A stretch of DNA of 64,000 bases from Guptibacillus spartinae (GCF_028610625.1 NZ_JAQQWU010000003.1:1-64000), one strand, 5' to 3'; shown: positions 1 through 8,557, numbered from the stretch's first letter. Program-made: numbers and translations. Notes: generated from the letters alone by a model not told the origin.

Positions 1-258
1 TCGCTACGATAGCGTCCTCTTTTTTCATGTATATTTGGTTGAAAAGCTTCTATTATATTCTTTATTTAGGGTTAGCTATTAAGTCTAAGAAAAAAACGTT
101 AGTTTTTCACTGGTCTCGAACCGTCCCCGCGAATCGCCGCGAATCCCCCCTACGATTCCCAGCGAATCACGACTTCACCACGAACCAAACTAGGCATCTA
201 TCACGGGTTCCTTTCTCTTACATAAGATATAGAAAATACTTCTAAGGGAGTGGTTCGA
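1..258. other. Intergenic region upstream of the cupin gene
   Basis: No convincing gene is seen here. An open frame exists from about position 27, but it runs through a dispersed repeat and lacks a ribosome site, so it is not called. The stretch holds repeat family B copy 1 at about 117-170. The ribosome site AAGGGAG of the next gene lies at 244-250. Confidence 0.5.
117..170 (+). repeat. Dispersed repeat family B, copy 1
   Basis: The sequence GAACCGTCCCC is followed by two near-identical units, GCGAATC and CCGCGAATC, and then by related AGCGAATCACG. The same architecture (GAACCGTCCC followed by GCTGATTC units) recurs at 4950-4990, and GGGACGGTTC in reverse orientation occurs at 4788-4806. 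This looks like a short intergenic repeat; mobility by a REP-type transposase is only inferred. Confidence 0.55.
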
Positions 259-834
259 ATGGCGGCACCTTATCCGAATACGAGTCATCTACAATACTTT
301 TCAGACGTGAATCAAAATCGCTTGTTTACGCGTAACGAAATGAATTACATTAATCGGCTGGGGAGAGATGTCCTGAATACCCTTGGAAACGTATCTCTAC
401 TTGATATTTATCTTAGTCAGGGACGCGTCGTTGAGCCACATTACCATCAGAATGCGTCAGAACTTGTTTATTGTATGACTGGTGCAGCAGGTGTTTCACT
501 GATTAATCCATTTTCGAATGAAGTTGTTAACTTAACGATCCACCCAGGTCAGGTAGCGAATATTCCTCAAGGCTGGTGGCATTGGGAAGTGGCTTATCAA
601 GATAACACCCATCTTCTCGCCATTTTTGATGCGCCTTATCCGGAATATATATTTGGTTCTGATCTTCTAACCAAAACGCCAATCGAGGTGTTCGCCCATA
701 CGTATTGTTTAGATCCAAAGCAGTTACGAAAAGCGTTGAAGCCGTTAAATAATGAAACGATTATTATTGGACCAACCGATCAGTGTTTGGAAGGACATAC
801 TTATGAACAAAACAAGATTAATCATCATTATTAG
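259..834 (+). CDS. Single-domain cupin protein
   Basis: A small protein of about 191 residues with one cupin beta-barrel. Cupin motif 1 is visible as EPHYHQNASELVYCMTG (two His, one Glu), and motif 2 as PQGWWHWEV with the final metal His, so a metal-binding site is probable. The layout resembles oxalate decarboxylase/germin-like monocupins, but the substrate cannot be read from the sequence. I chose ATG 259 because AAGGGAG lies 8 nt upstream; an in-frame GTG at 250 has no ribosome site. A strong terminator follows at 890-933, so it is probably monocistronic. Confidence 0.8.
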   Translation: MAAPYPNTSHLQYFSDVNQNRLFTRNEMNYINRLGRDVLNTLGNVSLLDIYLSQGRVVEPHYHQNASELVYCMTGAAGVSLINPFSNEVVNLTIHPGQVANIPQGWWHWEVAYQDNTHLLAIFDAPYPEYIFGSDLLTKTPIEVFAHTYCLDPKQLRKALKPLNNETIIIGPTDQCLEGHTYEQNKINHHY

Positions 835-889
835 TAACCTTAGTGATGTTTCATTTAGAAAGAACATCTTAATAGGGGAATTTAAAGTG

Positions 890-933
890 GAAATAGGAAT
901 CAACAAAAGCAAACCGTTGATTTCTATTTTTTC
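890..933 (+). terminator. Intrinsic terminator of the cupin gene
   Basis: A long inverted repeat (GAAATAGGAATCAAC pairing with GTTGATTTCTATTT) runs into a T tract. It overlaps the last codons of the convergent DinB-like gene, so the two genes share the site. Confidence 0.75.
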
Positions 934-1388
934 ATTTTCCGAATATAAATGATTTGGCCAATGTGGTTTGCGTTATGCGTTGCTGTGTTCGATAGAATAG
1001 CCCACCATTCCGCTTTCTCAGGAAACCCATTAACAGTAGAAGTGAGTTGATTGATATCAAGTATCTCCTGCCAATGCAGGAATACCTCTAATAGTTTCTC
1101 TTTCAAAGAGAAAAAGGTTTCTCCGTCGCTTATGAGAAAAGTGTTGGCATTTATAGACATGGTTGGCACTGCGTTAACTTGATTTTCTTTATACCTTAAT
1201 TGCCAGGTTTCATTCCAATAAATAAGGTGCTGCACAATTTCAGCGATACTATGGCTCGTATCGTCAGGTTTCCAAAAGGCATCAGATTCAGAGAGACTAT
1301 CAACCGCTTCAGAAAATGAAAGATACCAGCTACGATCATTTGCGTTTGCTAGAAGTTGGTCTAATAAAATCGTCTTTATATCAGCCAT
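924..1388 (-). CDS. DinB-like metal-dependent protein
   Basis: A 154-residue helical protein of the DinB/YfiT-like four-helix-bundle family. Typical features are an N-terminal helix, a central HLIYWNETW segment with the first metal-ligand His, and a C-terminal HNANHIGQI segment with further His ligands. Members include bacillithiol S-transferases and other thiol transferases, but many lack a known reaction, so no substrate is proposed. The start is well supported by AAGGAGGTGAT 7 nt upstream on the minus strand. It is convergent with the cupin gene. Confidence 0.82.
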   Translation of the reverse strand: MADIKTILLDQLLANANDRSWYLSFSEAVDSLSESDAFWKPDDTSHSIAEIVQHLIYWNETWQLRYKENQVNAVPTMSINANTFLISDGETFFSLKEKLLEVFLHWQEILDINQLTSTVNGFPEKAEWWAILSNTATHNANHIGQIIYIRKMKK

Positions 1389-1686
1389 TTACATATCACC
1401 TCCTTAAGGGAAAAGGCCATTTTAAATAGTATATCATTGGCTAGGTGAATCCGTATCTCGAGCATCTCAAAGGGTAATGATGTGATATAAAAATGAGCTG
1501 ATTCTTTCTTTTCACATTAGAAATCATCTCGTTTTCGTCCAAGAACGAAGCAACCTTACTACAAGGATCAATCCTGACTACTCCTCATATATAGTCAGAG
1601 AGATAATGTGACATGATTGTTGAAGACGATTTTTGTTCATGCAAAAATACTTATAAACATAAATGTCAGATAAATTCACATTTTCT

Positions 1687-1713
1687 GAAAAACACTGGTT
1701 TATTGGTGTTTTT
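1687..1713 (+). promoter_or_regulatory. Hairpin in the leader of the ammonium transporter gene
   Basis: AAAAACAC and GTGTTTTT form a perfect 8-bp stem around a 10-nt loop, ending in T residues about 20 nt before the chosen start codon. It could be a weak attenuator or a remnant terminator. It is AT-rich, so its strength is doubtful. Confidence 0.3.
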
Positions 1714-1735
1714 AAAAATGAAAGGGGAAGTTGGA

Positions 1736-3022
1736 ATGGATTCGATGTTTTTAATGAATAGTCTTTGGGTGATGTTTTCAGCAGTCCTAGTGATCTTAAT
1801 GCTAGGCGGCTTCATCCTACTTGAAGCTGGTTCAACACGAATGAAAAATGCTGGCCATATTGCTGGTAAGACAATCTTTACTTTCGGAATTGCTTCACTC
1901 GTTTTTTGGGCAGTGGGATATGGGTTAATTTTCGGAGAAGGAAATGCTTTCTTTGGTTTAACAGACTTTTTCTATTCAGGTTATGAAATTGATGGTTTAG
2001 GACTCTCGGCGCCGGTTTTCTTCTTATTTCAACTAGCGTTCGCAGGAATTTCCTTAACAATCGCATTTGGTGGCTTTGCCGAACGCGCGAAATTAACAGC
2101 GTATATTCTGTTTGCGGTATTATTTTCAGTTCTCGTTTATCCGGTTATTGCCCATTGGATTTGGGGCGGTGGCTGGTTAGCTGAGCACGGAAAACAGGAC
2201 TTTGCTGGTTCAACGGTTGTTCACTTAACAGGTGCCATGGGCGCTTTTGCCGCAACGATTCTTTTAAAACCACGAATTGGGAAATACAATAAAGATGGTT
2301 CTCCCAATAACATTGCCGGACATAACCAGGTATTCACGGCACTTGGTGTACTTGTTTTATGGGTCGGTTGGTTCGGATTTAATGCGGGTAGTACGTTATC
2401 CGCTGACGCTGCGTTCTTTGGATTTGTTGCGATGAATACCAACTTAGCAGCAGGTGCTGGAGCCGTCGCTGCCTTAGTTGTAGCATGGGCAGTGACAGGA
2501 AAAGCAGATGTACCAACCATGCTAAACGGTGGATTAGCTGGACTTGTTGCAATTACGGCTTCTTGTGCTTTTGTTGATACGTGGGCTGCGGTTGTCATTG
2601 GACTCGTTGCCGGATTCATTGTCTTTTACAGCATGCGATTTTTTGAAAAGAGGAAAGTGGATGATCCGATCTTTGCTTTATCCGTTCACGGTGTAGCAGG
2701 TGTATGGGGTACGTTATCAAACGGCTTATTCGCAACACCAGAACTTGCGACTGTTGGGAAGCCAGGCCTTTTCTACGGTGGCGGTTTCGAGCAGCTAGGC
2801 GTTCAAGCACTTGGAGTTGGTGCGAGTGGTGCTTATGCGTTTATTGTTTCATTTATTCTGCTAGTGATCATTAAGAAAGTGCTTAACGGTTTACGTGTTA
2901 CAGAAGAAGAAGAGATTATCGGTCTCGATCTTAGTGAGCACGGTAGCTATGGTTATCCAGAATTCTTGGAAACGCGCCACCAATCAGGACATCAAGGAGA
3001 AAGCAGCTCAAAGTCCGGTTAA
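1736..3022 (+). CDS. amt: Ammonium transporter, Amt family
   Basis: An integral membrane channel for ammonium/ammonia uptake, 428 residues from the chosen start, with about 11 hydrophobic segments as in AmtB/NrgA. The conserved pore His pair is visible in HLTGAMGA and HGVAGVWG. The frame is open from 1613, but the upstream 41 residues are hydrophilic and atypical. ATG 1736 has AAAGGGGAAG upstream and begins directly before the first membrane helix. In B. subtilis the partner gene encodes the PII protein NrgB; here no PII gene follows, but a DUF294 nucleotidyltransferase starts 24 nt downstream. Nitrogen-limited expression is likely but not shown by the sequence. Confidence 0.93.
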   Translation: MDSMFLMNSLWVMFSAVLVILMLGGFILLEAGSTRMKNAGHIAGKTIFTFGIASLVFWAVGYGLIFGEGNAFFGLTDFFYSGYEIDGLGLSAPVFFLFQLAFAGISLTIAFGGFAERAKLTAYILFAVLFSVLVYPVIAHWIWGGGWLAEHGKQDFAGSTVVHLTGAMGAFAATILLKPRIGKYNKDGSPNNIAGHNQVFTALGVLVLWVGWFGFNAGSTLSADAAFFGFVAMNTNLAAGAGAVAALVVAWAVTGKADVPTMLNGGLAGLVAITASCAFVDTWAAVVIGLVAGFIVFYSMRFFEKRKVDDPIFALSVHGVAGVWGTLSNGLFATPELATVGKPGLFYGGGFEQLGVQALGVGASGAYAFIVSFILLVIIKKVLNGLRVTEEEEIIGLDLSEHGSYGYPEFLETRHQSGHQGESSSKSG

Positions 3023-3046
3023 TCGAAAAGAAAAGGGGCTATCGAT

Positions 3047-4024
3047 ATGGAAGATGATCATACTTATGAAGATCTAAAGAACATGAGACAACAACAAATC
3101 AAGCATGTTGCCACAGATCATTCTGAGCTGAATCATTTCCATGATCACCTGATCGGTCAAGTCGTGCATCGTGCATTAGAGAAAGTGAAAAACGAGTGGG
3201 GGCCTCCCCCGTCTCCTTTTTCATTTTTTTTAATGGGAAGCGGAGGTCGGTTTGAGCAAGCGTTATGGAGCGATCAAGATCATGGGATTGTTTATGAGAT
3301 TGCGAGCGACGAGGCGCAGGACTATTTTCTTAAGCTTGGAAAAGAAATTTCGGATGGCATGTATTTTGTTGGCTATGAATACTGTGATGGGAACGTAATG
3401 GCGTCCAATCCACTTTGGTGTAAATCTGTAGAAGAGTGGAAACGGCAGCTTGAAAATTGGATGGAGGATGAAAGTTTTGAAGCGATTCGCCATTTATTGA
3501 TTTTTATAGATGCCAGAGTGTTGGTAGGACGAGAGTCGCATATTAAGGATTTAAAACGTGTGATTCACACTCAAATCGCTAAATCACCATACTTATTAAA
3601 AAGAATGCTAAAAAATACGATGCGGCTTCAAAAGGGGATAGGTGTATTCGGACAAATACTCGTTGAAACGCATGGTTCTCACACCGGAGAAATCAATTTA
3701 AAACAAACCGCTTTATTTCCGTACGTGAATGCCGTCCGACTACTTGCGTTAAAAGAGGGAGTAATGAAAAACTCTACTTTAGCAAGACTCGATTCTGTGT
3801 CAGACAAAACAAGTCGTATAAAATATCATGAGTGCAAAAATAAATTTAGACAGCTTCTACAATTCCGCTTAGACTATGGAAAACAGGAGGATTATGAAGC
3901 TGTTCATTTTGTAACGATTGATTCTCTTCCGAAAGAACAGAAGAAAGAACTTAAAAGGATTATGAAAACAGGAATTGAGCTATACAATGACACCACAAAG
4001 ACCATCGAAAAAGGGTGTTCCTAA
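3047..4024 (+). CDS. DUF294-type putative nucleotidyltransferase (GlnD-like)
   Basis: A cytoplasmic protein of 325 residues. The nucleotidyltransferase active-site signature is clear: GSGGRFE (residues 64-70) followed by SDQDHG (75-80), the G-S...D-x-D pattern of the Pol-beta fold. The rest matches a DUF294 C-terminal helical domain. Related proteins resemble the uridylyltransferase part of GlnD; some are fused to CBS or cyclic-nucleotide domains, which are absent here. It sits between an ammonium transporter and an exonuclease, and its stop codon directly abuts the next start. A role in modifying a nitrogen-signalling protein is inference. Confidence 0.82.
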   Translation: MEDDHTYEDLKNMRQQQIKHVATDHSELNHFHDHLIGQVVHRALEKVKNEWGPPPSPFSFFLMGSGGRFEQALWSDQDHGIVYEIASDEAQDYFLKLGKEISDGMYFVGYEYCDGNVMASNPLWCKSVEEWKRQLENWMEDESFEAIRHLLIFIDARVLVGRESHIKDLKRVIHTQIAKSPYLLKRMLKNTMRLQKGIGVFGQILVETHGSHTGEINLKQTALFPYVNAVRLLALKEGVMKNSTLARLDSVSDKTSRIKYHECKNKFRQLLQFRLDYGKQEDYEAVHFVTIDSLPKEQKKELKRIMKTGIELYNDTTKTIEKGCS

Positions 4025-4756
4025 ATGAAGATGAATCAAATGGTTCAATATTTAAAGCAGCTCTCCGGCAAGGTGAATACGAGCATGTACGCCTCGATAC
4101 AGGACCAGTCCAATCCTCATCATATTTCGATGCTAAGGCAGATGCAGAAAGAAATTAAAATGAAAAACACGTTGGAAGTTCCTTTAAATGAACTACGCGT
4201 TGTTGTGTTTGATCTTGAAACGACCGGTTTCTATCCGAATAAAGGCGATGCGATGCTGTCAATCGGAGCTGTGAAGGTAACAGGTGAAACGATCAAGGAA
4301 GAGACGTTTTATTCACTCATACAGTCAAATACAGCTCCTTCTGAAGAGGTGACCGATTTAACCGGCATTACAGCAGAAGATCTCGATTCAGCGCCACCTC
4401 TATCAGACGTCCTCGCTCGCTTTTATGAATTTATTAAAGGGCATACCTTAGTTGCGCATCATGCCAAGCACGAACAGGCCTTCATGCAGCATGCCACCTG
4501 GAGTTTGATGCGCGCCAATTTCGACCATCGCATTGTGGATACTTCTTTCTTAATTCGAATTGCAAATCCTGAACTAAAAGGGTTTCAATTGGAAGACTGC
4601 TGTGAAGATTGTGGAATTGAAGTAAAAGACCGCCACCATGCACTCGGTGATGCCAAAATGACAGCGGAGCTTTGGTGTCACTATTTGAAGAAAATTCAGG
4701 AGATGGGATTTAGGAATTTGCGTGAGGTGTATGAGCAGTTGGCGAAGATGGGGTAG
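4025..4756 (+). CDS. DnaQ-like DEDDh 3'-5' exonuclease
   Basis: A 243-residue protein with an N-terminal helical extension of about 55 residues and then an RNase T/DnaQ exonuclease fold. Exo I is FDLETTG (D63, E65) and Exo III is HHALGD (204-209). Exo II is unusual: VAHHAKHE replaces the common hHNxxFD, so the expected Asp is Glu. Activity is therefore plausible but not certain. The ATG directly follows the stop codon of the nucleotidyltransferase gene, which implies translational coupling. DUF294 and exonuclease genes being adjacent is familiar from other bacteria; the shared task is unknown. Confidence 0.83.
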   Translation: MKMNQMVQYLKQLSGKVNTSMYASIQDQSNPHHISMLRQMQKEIKMKNTLEVPLNELRVVVFDLETTGFYPNKGDAMLSIGAVKVTGETIKEETFYSLIQSNTAPSEEVTDLTGITAEDLDSAPPLSDVLARFYEFIKGHTLVAHHAKHEQAFMQHATWSLMRANFDHRIVDTSFLIRIANPELKGFQLEDCCEDCGIEVKDRHHALGDAKMTAELWCHYLKKIQEMGFRNLREVYEQLAKMG

Positions 4757-4768
4757 GGGGAGAGCTAT

Positions 4769-4806
4769 GCATCACTGGTGCATCACTGGGACGGTTCTCG
4801 TGATTC
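4769..4806 (-). repeat. Dispersed repeat family B, copy 2 (reverse orientation)
   Basis: GGGACGGTTCTCGTGATTC (4788-4806) is the reverse complement of the GAACCGTCCC family core. It is preceded by a perfect tandem duplication of GCATCACTGG (4769-4778 and 4780-4789). It lies just after the stop codon of the exonuclease gene. Confidence 0.5.
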
Positions 4807-4885
4807 TTTAAATAAGAACGAAGAAAGTTATATGATTGTGAGTCATGATAGAGTACTAGTAAGTTTTTGATGATAACAATACTTA

Positions 4886-4935
4886 AAAACCAGGTGAACG
4901 AATCAATCAAATGATTCGTTCACCTGGTTTTTTGT
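4886..4935 (+). terminator. Strong terminator of the amt operon
   Basis: A perfect 20-bp stem built on ACCAGGTGAACGAATCA and its complement is followed by a run of T. It can also serve, less perfectly, in the reverse direction for the convergent MFS gene. Confidence 0.9.
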
Positions 4936-4949
4936 TTATAAAGTTAGGA

Positions 4950-4990
4950 GAATCAACAGAACCGTCCCGCTGATTCACCGCTGATTCAAT
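4950..4990 (+). repeat. Dispersed repeat family B, copy 3
   Basis: AGAACCGTCCC is followed by GCTGATTCA and CCGCTGATTC, the same two-unit layout as the copy at 117-170 but with GCTGATTC in place of GCGAATC. It reaches the stop codon of the convergent transporter gene. Confidence 0.55.
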
Positions 4991-6348
4991 TACTTCGCAT
5001 AAGTCTCCTTAATAATCGGAACAGCCAACGCCCCAACCACTAGAAACACACCCGAAAGCAAGATCATAAACGGCATTGAAGATCCGATCAATGGGAATAA
5101 AACAAAGCTTAAGCATGAAGCAATGATCTGCGGCAAACAAATGCTGCCGTTAAAGAGTCCAAGATAGGTTCCCATGTTATTTCCTTTTAGCGCATTCGTT
5201 AGAATCGTGAATGGGAAGGTCATCATCGCTGCCCATGCGATTCCGATTAACGTAAAGGAAATCACAAGTGCCCACTGGCTGTGAACGAAGAAGACAGATC
5301 CAAATCCGATTCCGCCTAGTAACAAGCTAATCGCATAGTAGAATTTTCTTGAGTTATTAGGGATTCGAGATAAAGCGAGAGACCAGAGGACAGCGCCAAT
5401 TGATTGAACCGCTGTTAAAATCCCAAACCAGTTTCCTGCATCTTGATACGCCGCGCTAGAAGGATCGCTTGTATTCCAAACGTTTAATGCAATGGCTCCT
5501 GTGCCGTACGTCCACAAATATTGAAAACCCATCCAGCAGAACAATTGAACGAGCGTCACGGTCCAAAATACTTTTGGAGCGCTTCCGAGTAACTTAAAAA
5601 CGTTTACTTTTTCCTTCGTTGATTCTTTTGTAATGCCATGATAAACCGCAAATTCATCTGGTGTATACTCTTTTACCTTCCAAACTGTAATAAGACTACA
5701 AACGATGAGGACACCAGCCCCAACATAAAAGGAAAGCACAACCGATTGTGGCACAACGCCTTTTGGAGCACTGTTTGAAATGCCGATCATCGTTAAGAGA
5801 AACGGGAAAATACTAGCTAACACAGCACCGCTGTTTGATAGAAAGCTTTGGATGGAATAGGCGAACCCTTTTTGTTCCTTATTTACCATGTCGCCAACCA
5901 TCATTTTAAATGGCTGCATTGCCATGTTTGAGGAGACATCCATAAAGAGAATGGCAATGGCGCCAAACGTCATCGCTGTCACTGCCGTAAATCCAAAACT
6001 ACCTGAATTGGGCAAGAGGCACATGACAATAACAGCTACAACCGCTCCAACGAGTAGATAAGGAATACGGCGACCAAGTCCTGGAATCCATGTCCTGTCG
6101 GAGAAATAGCCAACTAAAGGCTGGACAACTAATCCGGCAAGTGGTGGTAAGATAAAGAATAATCCGAGGTTATGAGGATCTGCCCCAAGCGTTTGGAAAA
6201 TACGTCCCATATTGGCACTTTGCAATGAAAAGGCCATCTGAACACCTAAAAAACCGAAACTGATTAACCAAATTGTTGTAAGAGGGAGAGCGGGTAATTC
6301 TTTTTGATATCGTTTTTCGCTGGTTGTGGCAACTTGTTCTTGTAACAT
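4990..6348 (-). CDS. MFS transporter, SLC45/sucrose-transporter-like
   Basis: A 12-helix major facilitator of 452 residues. The cytoplasmic loop GYFSDRTW...GLGRRIPYLL after helix 2 and the segment FFILPPLAGLVVQPLVG resemble GPH/SLC45 sugar-proton symporters (plant sucrose carriers and bacterial maltose/maltodextrin carriers). A disaccharide substrate is likely but not proven. Start ATG 6348 has AGGAGGATAACG upstream. Two LacI-type operators lie in its upstream region (6408-6421 and 6608-6621), so expression is probably controlled by a sugar-responsive LacI/GalR protein or CcpA. No sugar hydrolase gene is adjacent. Confidence 0.85.
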   Translation of the reverse strand: MLQEQVATTSEKRYQKELPALPLTTIWLISFGFLGVQMAFSLQSANMGRIFQTLGADPHNLGLFFILPPLAGLVVQPLVGYFSDRTWIPGLGRRIPYLLVGAVVAVIVMCLLPNSGSFGFTAVTAMTFGAIAILFMDVSSNMAMQPFKMMVGDMVNKEQKGFAYSIQSFLSNSGAVLASIFPFLLTMIGISNSAPKGVVPQSVVLSFYVGAGVLIVCSLITVWKVKEYTPDEFAVYHGITKESTKEKVNVFKLLGSAPKVFWTVTLVQLFCWMGFQYLWTYGTGAIALNVWNTSDPSSAAYQDAGNWFGILTAVQSIGAVLWSLALSRIPNNSRKFYYAISLLLGGIGFGSVFFVHSQWALVISFTLIGIAWAAMMTFPFTILTNALKGNNMGTYLGLFNGSICLPQIIASCLSFVLFPLIGSSMPFMILLSGVFLVVGALAVPIIKETYAK

Positions 6349-6407
6349 CGTTATCCTCCTGTACTATGAATTAATTCGTAAATGATGCCAATAATTAATG
6401 ACATTTG

Positions 6408-6421
6408 TGCAATCGCTTGCA
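6408..6421. promoter_or_regulatory. LacI/GalR-type operator upstream of the MFS gene
   Basis: TGCAATCGCTTGCA has perfect TGCAA/TTGCA arms around a central CG, the LacI-family pattern GCAANCGNTTGC. It lies about 60 bp upstream of the transporter start. It also loosely fits a CcpA cre site. Confidence 0.6.
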
Positions 6422-6607
6422 TTTGCGATAAAAAATATATGCTGTAAGTTTCGTGACTTCGTACGTTCCTTTTAAAGGGTATGTACAACATGATAACACT
6501 TTATTTATAAGGATTTCTTCCTTAGTAGTAGTAAGATACTAAAGGAACACTTCGTTAATAAGGTAAAGCGTTTTCTTTGAATAGTATATACTACGATCAA
6601 ACAATTA

Positions 6608-6621
6608 CGCAACCGTTTGCA
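6608..6621. promoter_or_regulatory. Second LacI-type operator
   Basis: CGCAACCGTTTGCA again contains GCAANCGNTTGC, 200 bp from the first operator. Paired sites at this distance suit DNA looping by a LacI-family protein. It lies between the divergent MFS and DUF2207 genes, so it could act on either. Confidence 0.55.
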
Positions 6622-6765
6622 TTAACATTTTTCTCTTTTGACAAGAGAAGATGGTACGAAAAAACCTCATTAGTCTAAAATTAATTTGTAACTTTTCTCC
6701 TAATTCTTCGTATATATAGTGATCGCATTGCACTTGTGAAACGTACCAGAAAGAAGGGAAAGCCT

Positions 6766-8385
6766 ATGAAAAAAATGCTAGGTTTCTGTATTTTTCTATT
6801 TTTCTTCCTTATTCCAACAAATGTATGGGCTGTTGATTTTTCCATTGAATCCACTGATATTACAGCCGAGTTGCGCCAGGATGGTCAGGTCGATGTAACC
6901 GAAACCCATACGTATCAATTTGATGGTGATTTTAACGGCATTACGAGAACACTGATTCCGAAAGAGAACGCGACGATAAAAAACGTTCAAGCTTCCGAAA
7001 ACGGAGCGAAACTTAAGGTGAAGAAAGAAGGAGACCTGTACAAAGTTTACCGCGGGGGCTCTGATGAAACCGTTACGGTTGATCTGACTTACACGATCAG
7101 TCAAGGCGTAGAACGTTTTGAAGATGTGGCACAGTTTTATCACCCTTTTTTCGATGATAGTAATGAAGCTACTTACGAAAAGATGACGATCACCGTTGTC
7201 CCTCCTGAACCGGCAGAAGTGAAAGCGGCTTTTGGCTATGATGAAGCTTATGATACGGTTGAATCGATCGATAATGGGACAGTGGTGTTCCGTCTTGGTG
7301 AAGTCCAAAGCGAAGAGAAAGGGGATATCCGCGTTGCGTATGATGCATCGCTATTTCCTGAAGCCTCTCTGACAGCTGAGAAACCGATGCTTGATCAGAT
7401 TCTCGCCGAGAAAGAGAGAATGGATGCAGAAGTAGCCGCAAAAATAGCAGCGAAAGAGAAATGGAGTAGCGCAGCCCCCGTGATTGTTGGTGTGTTACTT
7501 CTAACTGCGGTTGGATTGATTGTTCAAGCTATCTGGAGAAAAAGGCAGACTGGATTTGAAGTTGAACGACAGCTTAATAGTAATGGACGATTTCCTGATA
7601 CAAACATGAGCTTACCCGCGATGCTTTTATTTACAGCTGGCAGCTTGAAAACTTCTACCGTTATCGCTTCTTTACTTGAGCTAGAGAGAAAGGGAAAGAT
7701 CAAGAAAGTTTCGGATGAAGAGTTTGAGCTGATAAGCAGAAAGACGGACTATGAACATGAAACGAGATTAATTGAATGGTTGTTTGATGACATTGCTTCT
7801 AGTACGACGTTTCACATTGACGATCTGGAACGCTATGTGGAAGAGAAGAAAAATCATGAGAAGTACCAAAGAAGTTTCTCGATGTGGAAGGAAGCGGTTC
7901 GGAAAGAGTATAAGCAAAATAACCTGACTGAAAAAGCGGTGAAGACACGCTGGGTTTCAGGTATAGCCGGACTAGTCTCTTTTATAAGCATTATTTTGTT
8001 TGCCTACCATGGGCTATTTCTCTGGATGTTTTCATCTACTTTACTTTTTGTTTTCTTCCTCATTTTTGCCATTGCGTACCGCCCATTAAATGAAGAAGGA
8101 AGAAGGGTGAAAGAGGAATTAACCCCACTTAAGCTAAGTGATGAGTGGAAATCGTGGGATAAGGAAGAACAAGTGCCTGCTTTGCTGTATCAAATTGGAG
8201 CAGGAAAACGAAAGATGTCCGCTTATGCCGCGCCTAATAATGACTGGATGGTTTATCTTCTTCTTGCTGAAACCTTTCAATCAGGCTTTGATCAAGCCGA
8301 TCAACATACCGCCGTATCCGCTGCTGGCAGTGCGGGTGGGGGAACTGGCGCAGGTGGAGGTGGCGGTGGATCAGGGGCGTTTTAA
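6766..8385 (+). CDS. DUF2207 membrane protein
   Basis: About 539 residues. Order of parts: a signal peptide (MKKMLGFCIFLFFFLIPTNVWA), an extracellular beta-rich DUF2207 domain to about residue 235, a first membrane helix (near AAPVIVGVLLLTAVGLIVQAIW), a cytoplasmic segment, two further membrane helices (WVSGIAGLVSF... and LLFVFFLIFAIAY), and a glycine-rich tail ending GGGGSGAF that is typical of the family. Function is unknown. ATG 6766 was chosen over an in-frame GTG at 6736 because AAGAAGGGAAA precedes it and the signal peptide starts there. A hairpin follows the stop, so it is likely a single-gene unit. Confidence 0.85.
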   Translation: MKKMLGFCIFLFFFLIPTNVWAVDFSIESTDITAELRQDGQVDVTETHTYQFDGDFNGITRTLIPKENATIKNVQASENGAKLKVKKEGDLYKVYRGGSDETVTVDLTYTISQGVERFEDVAQFYHPFFDDSNEATYEKMTITVVPPEPAEVKAAFGYDEAYDTVESIDNGTVVFRLGEVQSEEKGDIRVAYDASLFPEASLTAEKPMLDQILAEKERMDAEVAAKIAAKEKWSSAAPVIVGVLLLTAVGLIVQAIWRKRQTGFEVERQLNSNGRFPDTNMSLPAMLLFTAGSLKTSTVIASLLELERKGKIKKVSDEEFELISRKTDYEHETRLIEWLFDDIASSTTFHIDDLERYVEEKKNHEKYQRSFSMWKEAVRKEYKQNNLTEKAVKTRWVSGIAGLVSFISIILFAYHGLFLWMFSSTLLFVFFLIFAIAYRPLNEEGRRVKEELTPLKLSDEWKSWDKEEQVPALLYQIGAGKRKMSAYAAPNNDWMVYLLLAETFQSGFDQADQHTAVSAAGSAGGGTGAGGGGGGSGAF

Positions 8386-8417
8386 AATATAAAGGAATTA
8401 GTGATAATAAACCGTAA

Positions 8418-8450
8418 AAAGCCAGGAGGTGAGAACTCATCCTGGCTTCT
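8418..8450 (+). terminator. Probable terminator of the DUF2207 gene
   Basis: AAGCCAGGA and TCCTGGCTT form a stem, with additional GTGAG/CTCAT pairing inside, followed by the T-rich TCTTAGTTT. Confidence 0.6.
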
Positions 8451-8557
8451 TAGTTTCCGCTGGATGCCAGAATAATGCTGTTTAATTGATATGATGATAT
8501 ACTATTACTTTCTTTGAAAAAAGAAAATATATCACTATATTATTGTGAGGGAAATAA

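Noticed and set aside
2221-2619. Long open frame antisense to the ammonium transporter gene
   Set aside because: Ala/Thr/Pro-rich composition reflects the complement of a membrane protein; no ribosome site and no family resemblance.
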